Below are positions 9,125 through 18,199 of a stretch of DNA of 64,000 bases, piece by piece. The notes below the pieces were generated by a model that saw only the letters and a list, made by a program, of their open reading frames with translations, ran no database searches and was not told where the DNA came from. The stretch's first letter is position 1. Every line of letters begins with the position of its first letter. The stretch is from assembly GCA_019694165.1 (NCBI GenBank), contig JAIBCL010000012.1, forward strand, positions 1 to 64,000. The letters run 5' to 3'. A program made the translations under genes and the position numbers. Source of the stretch: Verrucomicrobiaceae bacterium. Lineage in GTDB: Bacteria > Verrucomicrobiota > Verrucomicrobiia > Verrucomicrobiales > Verrucomicrobiaceae.

Positions 9125-12100
9125 ATGTCCCGCGCATTGCTTCTGCGTCTTGCCGTCGTTTTTCTGACCTGCATTCTTGCGGGGCTCTGGTGGAAGTCGT
9201 GGCAGTCGGAGGAGGACAAAGGTTCAGCCGCGGAAACTCGCGCGGAAACGCCGTCAGCACATCCTTCGGGCGCGGCACCTACTTCTGCAGCGAGCACTGC
9301 TCCCGTCGTCCAGCCGCCGCGCGTCATTCCGCTGGAGCCGGAGGCGAAGGAAGTGATTCAGGCGCTACGGCAGGACGTGCGATGGGAAGCGGCGATGCCG
9401 GAGCCGGCGTTTGCGGGGTTTCGGGCTTGGACGCGGGAGTTTGCGAAAGCGAAGACACCTGACGAAAGAGCGGCGCTGATGGCGCAGGGGCTGGAACTGG
9501 CCCAGCAGCGGCGGAATGAGCTGGTGGACTTGATCGACAAGGATCCGAAGCGGGCGCTGGAGCTGGCGGTGCCGGTGGCGGTGAGGAGGGGGCTGCCTGC
9601 GGACATTGCGGCGCTGATGGAGGAGCGTGTGTCGGGGCGCGGTGATTTGGAAGTCGTGGCGGCGATTCCGGCGGCGGGAGCGACACTGACTGTGCGGCCG
9701 GTGGAGCGCACGGTGCGGATGAAGGACGGGCGCGAGTTCGAGGCCTTCACCTATGGAAGGCGCGAGCTGGTGCCGACGCGTGCGAACCTCGCGATCCAAG
9801 GCATCGCTGTGGATGGGAAACTGGCGCTGACGGAGTTGCCGGGGCGCATCCTGGAGCCGGTGGAGGTGGCGGATTTGAATGCGAAGAATCAGGTGTGCCC
9901 GACTTCGGGCTTGGTGACGAGCACGACGGGCGAGCAGGTGGTGGTGGACTTTGATAGCAGTGATCCGACCTTTTTCTGCGGACCAGCTCATGCGCTGAAT
10001 GAATTGGTGGCGGCCGCTGAGGGCGATGCAGCGCTGAGCGGCGGTGTGATCGCGCAAAGCGCGAGCACGGAGGGCGCGAAGTCGCTGCTCATCATCCGCG
10101 TGGATTTCCCCGATTTCCCAGGTCAGGTCGTCAATGATACGACGCTGACCAACCTGATCGCCAGCATGGGCTCGCATTGGGCGGAGATGTCGGCGGGCAA
10201 GATGTCGTGGGCGGCGTTTGGCGCGGGCTCAGACATCACGCCGACGCTGCGGCTGCCGAACGGCTACGCGAGCTACACGGCTTTCGGCACGATGATCGCC
10301 GCTGCGCGCACGGCGGCGGCGGCGGCGGGCTACAACTACACGAACTACACGCATGAAGTCGTCGTCACCGCGAGCAAGCCGGTGGTGAGCTTCGGCGGTG
10401 TGGCCTATGTCGGCGCGCGCGGCGCGTGGCTGGCGAATTCGAGCTGGACGCTGGGCACGTGCAGCCACGAGGTGGGGCACAACTTTGGCCTCAATCACTC
10501 GGGCTATTGGAACACCACCGACGGCACGGTGATCGGCGCTGGTGAGGCAGTGGAATATGGCAATAGCTTCGATCAAATGGGCAGCGGCGGCAGCACGACG
10601 AATGCGCATTTCGGAGCGAGGCAGAAAAACTACCTCGACTGGATCGTGGATGCGGATGTGGTGAAGATCACGACCGATGGCTCGACCACGACGCGTATAC
10701 GCGCCTGCGACAAATCGGCCGCAGTCGGCAAACGGGCCGTCGCCGTGGATCGCACCGGCACGAGCAATGATTACTGGGTCGAATACCGGCAGAACTTCGC
10801 GGCTGGGAAACCGTGGTTGAAGGACGGCGTGCTGCTGAACTGGGGTGATGTGACCATCAGCAACATGAAGCCGCTGCTGCTGGATAATGCGCCAGCGACG
10901 GGCACGCTGGACGACTGCACGGTGCTGATCGGGCGCACGTTTTCTGACACAGCGGCCGGCATCCACATCACGCCGTTGCTGCGCGGCGCGGATGCGGACG
11001 GCACGTCGTGGGTGGACGTGCAGGTGAACCGCGGCGCGTTTGCGGGCAATCTGAAGCCTTCCGTGACGATGTCGGCCTCCAATTTGAATCCAGCGGTGAA
11101 TGGGAGCGTGAACTTCACGGCGACGGCCACTGACCCCAATGGCGACACGCTCGGCTACTGCTGGGACTGGGGTGACGGGACGTTCACGGCGAACAACAGC
11201 AGCACCGCTACGAAGAGTTGGAACTCCTCCGGCACTCGCACGGTGCGCTGCTATGTCACGGACATGAAGGGTCTGACGACGACCGGTCAGGTGCTCATCC
11301 AGGTGGGCACCAGCACGACCTTTTTCATCCAAGGCATCGTCAAAACGACCGCAGGAGCACTGGTGGAGAATGTGGTCGTCAGAGCGGACGCCACACACTC
11401 GGACACGACAGACAGCGAGGGCTATTACGCGATCACGGGCCTGAATGCGGGCACCTACACGATGACCGCCACAAAGACCGGCCTCTCCATCCAGCCGGAT
11501 GCCGCTTACTTCACGAATCCGGTCACGGTCGGCCCGAACAAGGTGGACATCAATTTCACCGCACCGCCCGGATCACCCTATTTCGCCACCATGAAGGCTG
11601 GCCTGCTCGATCAAGGCTCGAACACGGGCGCGGTGATTGTGCCGGTGAGTGATGCTGACACGCCGGTGACGAGCATCACGCTCACGGGCACGTCTTCAAA
11701 CACAGCGATCATTCCGGATGCCAACATCGTCTTTGGCACGGTAGGCACGACGGTGCGCACGGTGACGGCGACCGCCGCCAGCAGCACGGTGAGCGGACCG
11801 GTGAACATCACGATCACAGCCACTGATCCCGAAGGCGGCACGAACAGCTACGTGTGGCCGGTGACGGTGAATGCGAAGCCGGTGAACACGGTGACGACCA
11901 AGACCACGCCGGAGAACACGCCCATCGATATCGACCTGCGCACCTTCGTCGCGGATGATCTCACCGGCGACGATCAGATACACTTTGAGCTGTCACGCGC
12001 TCGCGATGGCGTGGTGACGCTGCTGCCGGACGGCCACACCGCGCGCTTCACGCCCGCGCCGAATTACAATGGCGCTGCATCGTTCCGCATGACCACGCGC

Positions 12101-15100
12101 GACTACTCGCTGGGGCCGCGTCTGCTGTTTCTCTATGACTTCGCTCCGCCGGATGTCTCGACGGATGCGAAGAGCACGGACCAGTCGAACTTCAATCGCA
12201 CCGGCACGCTGGACACGGGCGGTGCGGGCGGTGAATACGCTTACGCGGGCGATGTGCCCGGCGTGATGGCGCCCTGGAGCACGCAGTCGCTCAGCCTGAC
12301 GGGAGACATCAATGGCGGCGCACGGCTGCGTCGCACGCTGGCCGCCACAGACATCGATTACAATGACGCGGACTGGTCTTTCTCCACCTGGGTGAAGCGC
12401 ACCGCGAACGACACTGAAGACTTCGTGATGCATCTCGGCAGCGGCGACGGTCACGGCACGGAGGCGGAGCTGGAGCTCTTTTTCTCGGCCGGGAGTGACA
12501 CGCTGCGGCTGCAGAAATGGGGATCGGGCGGTCTTGAGAAAGAAATCGTCGGCCCGAATGTGAGCGTCGGTGAGTGGCACCACATCACGCTCACCTATGA
12601 CCGCACTGCCACCGCCACCGGCACCTTCGCGCTGTATGTGGACGGCTTTTCGTATGGCAGCGTCGCCTCCGTGGCCATGAATGTGAGCCAGTCCGCTGCG
12701 TGCATGATCGGTGGACACAACAGCACCAGCGCGAGCCTTGACCGCTGGTTCGATGGCGTTATTGCGGACGCACAATTGCAGAGCGGCATCAATGGCCGCG
12801 CGGAGATCTGGGGACTGGCTCACTTCGCCTCGCGTCATTACAATGGCCTGAGCGTTGCATCGACGGTGAACGTCACTGTCACCGGCACGAACCAGCCGCC
12901 CGCGATCACTTCGATCCCCGATGTGTATGTGCCCGTCAGCACCGATTCCAGCCCGGTCGCCTTCACGTTGTCCGATGCCGAGACGGAGGCGCGCAATGTC
13001 ACCGTCACGGCATCGTCATCAAACACCGCGCTGATTCCCGTTTCCGGCATCACCATCAGCGCCGCTCCGGCGTGGACCAGCGGCGACATCGGCGGGGTGG
13101 GAGCTGCGGGATCGCTCACGGAGGATCACGGCACCTTCATCATCGGCGGCGCGGGCGCGGACATCGGGCCTGCCACAGGCGATGAGTTCCGCTGGGTGCG
13201 GCAGGATTTCTCGGGCGATGCGGAGATCATCGCGCGCGTCGAGAGCATGGATCACTCGAACGCCGACTCGAAAGCCGGCGTGATGATGCGCGACTCCTCG
13301 GCGGCGGCGACCACGGCGACTTCGCCTTATGCGCTGGCGTGCGTCACGCCGAGCGGTGGCGTGTCATTCCAGTATCGCGCCACCGACTCCACGGCTGCCG
13401 TTGTCAAAGCCACGATCAATGGTGTCGCCGCGCCGTGCTGGGTGCGACTCGTGCGCAGCGGAAGCAATTTCACCGCCTTTTATGCCATCGACACCGATGG
13501 CGTGGCTGGCCCGTGGCTGCCCATCGGCACCGCCCAGGCCATCACTTTCCCCGCAACCACCAACTCCATCGGTCTCGCCGTGACGAGCAAGGTCGACGCC
13601 ACGGTATGCACCGCCGTGATGGGCAATCTCGGCGGCACTGTGAAGCTCGGCGGCGAGCGCACGTTCACGATCACACCGACTGCCGCCGCGTCTGGCTCCT
13701 CCATCGTCACGCTCACCGCGAACGATGGCGGCACGACCGCCACGCGCACCTTCAACGTCATCGTCGATGGCGCACCGCCGAGCACGACCGTGTGGAATGC
13801 CACGACAACGGGCAGCACACTGAACTGGAGCTCCGGCGCGAACTGGACCGGCGGCGTGCCTCCGCCGAACAGCCGCTTCTCCACCGCGGAGTTCTTCACC
13901 GGTCAAACATTTGCCGCGGGCACGATCACCTCGAACAACGACACCGCTGTCGGTCACGCTTTGAATGTGCTCACCCTCGGCGGCACCGGACCGACGACCG
14001 GCACGACAACGATTTCTATCACCGGCAATCCGATTCTGCTGCGCCGCGAGACGAATCTCTTCCCAGTGATCAATCTCACCGCGACCAACGGCACCGGCCT
14101 CACTTACAATGTGAGCGCGCCGGTCACGCTCGATGACAACACGACCGCGCAAGGCACTGGCACCGCCACGTTCATCTTGAGCGGCGGCGTCAGCGGCGCG
14201 GGCGGCCTGACGAAGACGGGATCGAGCAGGCTCATCCTCGCCGGCGACAGCACCTATCTCGGCAGCACCACGATCAGCGCGGGCACCTTGCAGATCGGCA
14301 ACGACGGCGCCACGGGCACGCTCGTGCCAGGCGATGTGATCGACAACGGCGTGCTGCGCTTTGACCGCACCGGCACGGTGCTAGTGCCCAATAACATCAG
14401 CGGCACCGGCAACGTCACGCTCGACTGCCCGGTCGGCGCGGGCACCATCGTGCTCAGCGGCAACAACTCCTTCACCGGTCCGGTCACCGTCACCTCCGGC
14501 GCGCTGCGCATCACCAACAGCACCGCGCTCGGCACCACGCTCCCGGCGGCGAACAAAAACGTCAATGTCAGCAACGGGTCCGCAGGCAACTGCCAGTTCC
14601 GCCTCGACGGCAGCGGCGGCTCCATCGACATCCCGGCCAGCATCCGCTACGTCACGAGCAATTCGAGCGGCGCGATCTTCAATGAATTAGGAAGCAACAT
14701 TCTTCGAGGCAATATTACCTGCGCTGCTGGCGGCGGAGACACCAAGATCATCGTCACGCTGGGCACGCTGACACTCGAAGGAAACGTCGCGCCCAACACC
14801 ACAGCCCGCACATTCATTCTCGGCGGTGCGGGCACGGGCATCAGCAGCGGCATCATCAGCAATGGCACAGGGATTCAAACGCTGGCGGTTACGAAAGCAG
14901 ACGCGGGCACGTGGACCGTATCGGGGACAAACACCTACTCGGGCACGACAACGGTCAACACGGGCACCTTGAAACTCGGCAGTGCAGGAGCGCTGGGCCA
15001 CGGAGGCATCATTTTCGGCGCGGCCACCGGCGGCACCACGGTTTCAGCCGGTGCCACTCTCGATCTCAACGGACAACAAGGCATCAATGAAGTGCTCACC

Positions 15101-16585
15101 ATTCGCGGGATCGGCGTCGGCAGCGCGGGCGCACTCGTGAACAACAGTGCCAGCCCGGCAAGTATCGCAGGCGGCGTTGTATCGTCCCTTTCAACGACCG
15201 CTGGCGGCACGCACAGCACTGTGCCCACGGTCACCATCAGCGGCACGGGCACCGGGGCCACCGCGACAGCCAGCCTCGGTGTGACCGCCGCCAGCTTCAC
15301 AATCAGCGGCGGCACCACGGTTTATTCCGCTGCACCGACCGTCGCCATCACCGGCGGCGGCGGAGCTGGCGCCACTGCGACTGCCGTGCTCACCGGCGGC
15401 GTGGTCAGCGGTATCACGATCACCAATGCAGGCACCGGTTTCACCACCGCACCCACGATCGCCTTCAGCGGCGGCACCGTCACCACGGCAGGAACCAATC
15501 CAACCGGCACCGGCAACGCCACCAATTTCACCGTGAACGGCATCATCGTCACCAATCCGGGCAGCGGCTACACCAGCGCTCCAACCGTGACCTTCAGCAG
15601 CGGCACTGGCACCACGGCCACCGCCAATCTCTCGGTCGTCATCATGGCTGCAAACACGACGATCGGCGGCACAGGCGACATCTCGATCAATGCCGACATC
15701 AGCGGCAACTTCGCCATCACCAAGGCCGGCACCGGTGCTCTCACCATCAATGGCAGCAGCAATACGAGCACCGTAACGGTCAACACAGGCAGTCTTCGCG
15801 GCACAGGTAGTTTCACAGGCGATGTGGCGATCAACGGCGGCACGCATGCACCCGGCAACTCACCCGGCATCATGACCGCGAGCGGCGCTTACACCCTCGC
15901 AGCCGCTGCCACTCTGCAAATCGAGATCAACGGCACCACACCCGGCTCACAGCATGATCAAGTCGGCGTCGGCGGCACGGTCACACTCGCCGGCACGCTC
16001 GATCTCATCGCCGCGCCCGCTCTCGCCGCCAACTCGACCTTCACCGTCATCAACAACACCGGCGCTGGTGCGGTAAGCGGCACTTTCTCCGGCAAACCGC
16101 AGAACGCCGAGTTTTACGAAGACAACCAATGGTGGCGCATCACCTACACCGGTGGCACCGGCAACGACGTGGTGCTCACGCGCATCACCCCAAGTGCCTG
16201 GCAAACCTGGCAGAGCACGAACTTCGGCACGAACGCCAACAACCCCGCCATCGCTGGCGATCTCGCCGATGACGACAAAGACGGTGCCTCCAACCTCCTC
16301 GAATACGCAACGAAGATGAATCCTTCCGCCAACGATACCTCGCCGCAGTCCGGCACGACAGACGGCAGCGTGATTGAATTCATCTACACGAAGAACAAGT
16401 CAGCGACCGATGTGACCTTCATCGTCGAGTGGAGCGACGAGTTGAGTGCCGCAAGCTGGAGCACCAGCGGTGTGGGTGCGCCGACCGTTCTTAGCGACAA
16501 TGGCGAAACGCAACAGATCAAGGTCACCGTGCCAGCGGGGACGAATGCGCGGCGCTTTGTGCGTCTGCGGGTAACGCGGCCTTGA
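9125..16585 (+). CDS. Giant secreted metzincin-like metallopeptidase mosaic
   Basis: This 2486-residue protein begins with a membrane or signal segment (about 8-24). The peptidase region (about 300-640) carries HExxHxxGxxH at His448, Glu449, His452 and His458, and a Met-turn at Met485 (FDQMG), so zinc peptidase activity is likely. Next are a PKD domain (about 644-729, WDWGDG), a carboxypeptidase-regulatory/Cna-B-like domain (about 733-814), Ig-like and cadherin-like segments, a LamG domain (about 995-1245), a DUF1349/concanavalin-like domain (about 1314-1505) and beta-strand repeats to about residue 2340. The tail has DDDKDGASNLLEYA and ends RRFVRLRVTRP. Several domains sit inside others (see findings). 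It probably degrades protein at or outside the cell surface. It shares direction and tail with the preceding gene. Confidence 0.85.
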   Translation: MSRALLLRLAVVFLTCILAGLWWKSWQSEEDKGSAAETRAETPSAHPSGAAPTSAASTAPVVQPPRVIPLEPEAKEVIQALRQDVRWEAAMPEPAFAGFRAWTREFAKAKTPDERAALMAQGLELAQQRRNELVDLIDKDPKRALELAVPVAVRRGLPADIAALMEERVSGRGDLEVVAAIPAAGATLTVRPVERTVRMKDGREFEAFTYGRRELVPTRANLAIQGIAVDGKLALTELPGRILEPVEVADLNAKNQVCPTSGLVTSTTGEQVVVDFDSSDPTFFCGPAHALNELVAAAEGDAALSGGVIAQSASTEGAKSLLIIRVDFPDFPGQVVNDTTLTNLIASMGSHWAEMSAGKMSWAAFGAGSDITPTLRLPNGYASYTAFGTMIAAARTAAAAAGYNYTNYTHEVVVTASKPVVSFGGVAYVGARGAWLANSSWTLGTCSHEVGHNFGLNHSGYWNTTDGTVIGAGEAVEYGNSFDQMGSGGSTTNAHFGARQKNYLDWIVDADVVKITTDGSTTTRIRACDKSAAVGKRAVAVDRTGTSNDYWVEYRQNFAAGKPWLKDGVLLNWGDVTISNMKPLLLDNAPATGTLDDCTVLIGRTFSDTAAGIHITPLLRGADADGTSWVDVQVNRGAFAGNLKPSVTMSASNLNPAVNGSVNFTATATDPNGDTLGYCWDWGDGTFTANNSSTATKSWNSSGTRTVRCYVTDMKGLTTTGQVLIQVGTSTTFFIQGIVKTTAGALVENVVVRADATHSDTTDSEGYYAITGLNAGTYTMTATKTGLSIQPDAAYFTNPVTVGPNKVDINFTAPPGSPYFATMKAGLLDQGSNTGAVIVPVSDADTPVTSITLTGTSSNTAIIPDANIVFGTVGTTVRTVTATAASSTVSGPVNITITATDPEGGTNSYVWPVTVNAKPVNTVTTKTTPENTPIDIDLRTFVADDLTGDDQIHFELSRARDGVVTLLPDGHTARFTPAPNYNGAASFRMTTRDYSLGPRLLFLYDFAPPDVSTDAKSTDQSNFNRTGTLDTGGAGGEYAYAGDVPGVMAPWSTQSLSLTGDINGGARLRRTLAATDIDYNDADWSFSTWVKRTANDTEDFVMHLGSGDGHGTEAELELFFSAGSDTLRLQKWGSGGLEKEIVGPNVSVGEWHHITLTYDRTATATGTFALYVDGFSYGSVASVAMNVSQSAACMIGGHNSTSASLDRWFDGVIADAQLQSGINGRAEIWGLAHFASRHYNGLSVASTVNVTVTGTNQPPAITSIPDVYVPVSTDSSPVAFTLSDAETEARNVTVTASSSNTALIPVSGITISAAPAWTSGDIGGVGAAGSLTEDHGTFIIGGAGADIGPATGDEFRWVRQDFSGDAEIIARVESMDHSNADSKAGVMMRDSSAAATTATSPYALACVTPSGGVSFQYRATDSTAAVVKATINGVAAPCWVRLVRSGSNFTAFYAIDTDGVAGPWLPIGTAQAITFPATTNSIGLAVTSKVDATVCTAVMGNLGGTVKLGGERTFTITPTAAASGSSIVTLTANDGGTTATRTFNVIVDGAPPSTTVWNATTTGSTLNWSSGANWTGGVPPPNSRFSTAEFFTGQTFAAGTITSNNDTAVGHALNVLTLGGTGPTTGTTTISITGNPILLRRETNLFPVINLTATNGTGLTYNVSAPVTLDDNTTAQGTGTATFILSGGVSGAGGLTKTGSSRLILAGDSTYLGSTTISAGTLQIGNDGATGTLVPGDVIDNGVLRFDRTGTVLVPNNISGTGNVTLDCPVGAGTIVLSGNNSFTGPVTVTSGALRITNSTALGTTLPAANKNVNVSNGSAGNCQFRLDGSGGSIDIPASIRYVTSNSSGAIFNELGSNILRGNITCAAGGGDTKIIVTLGTLTLEGNVAPNTTARTFILGGAGTGISSGIISNGTGIQTLAVTKADAGTWTVSGTNTYSGTTTVNTGTLKLGSAGALGHGGIIFGAATGGTTVSAGATLDLNGQQGINEVLTIRGIGVGSAGALVNNSASPASIAGGVVSSLSTTAGGTHSTVPTVTISGTGTGATATASLGVTAASFTISGGTTVYSAAPTVAITGGGGAGATATAVLTGGVVSGITITNAGTGFTTAPTIAFSGGTVTTAGTNPTGTGNATNFTVNGIIVTNPGSGYTSAPTVTFSSGTGTTATANLSVVIMAANTTIGGTGDISINADISGNFAITKAGTGALTINGSSNTSTVTVNTGSLRGTGSFTGDVAINGGTHAPGNSPGIMTASGAYTLAAAATLQIEINGTTPGSQHDQVGVGGTVTLAGTLDLIAAPALAANSTFTVINNTGAGAVSGTFSGKPQNAEFYEDNQWWRITYTGGTGNDVVLTRITPSAWQTWQSTNFGTNANNPAIAGDLADDDKDGASNLLEYATKMNPSANDTSPQSGTTDGSVIEFIYTKNKSATDVTFIVEWSDELSAASWSTSGVGAPTVLSDNGETQQIKVTVPAGTNARRFVRLRVTRP

Positions 16586-16810
16586 GCTGCCGTGTGTGGG
16601 GACGGAAGTGGTTGTTGATCGAGCCGCATGCCCGGCTTGAGACGATTCCGCTGGATTGATTCGCCTGCCATCGCACGGCGCATCCGTCGATGAAAGCTGA
16701 AGAGCGGAATCAGCGATCGAAGGTTGTGCGAATGGATCAACCCAGTTCTTTTCTTCGGAGATCATGCTTTTATTCGACTCGCCGCGACCTCCCGTGCTAA
16801 ACGTCACTGC

Positions 16811-18097
<1,287 letters not shown>

Positions 18098-18199
18098 GGT
18101 GCTTTTCGCGCCGGTGCCGGCGTTCTCATCCGGCCCGTTTGCGGTTGCGGCCAGTATTTTTGTAACTTCGCGGTCGGCGACGGGGCTGCGCATGGTGTC

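Noticed and set aside
3..16585. Classical type V autotransporters
   Set aside because: Passenger-type beta-strand repeats are present, but none of these proteins has a C-terminal beta-barrel translocator.
16586..16810. Minus-strand open frame upstream of hemL
   Set aside because: No domain, no start context, and it runs into the tail of the metzincin gene.
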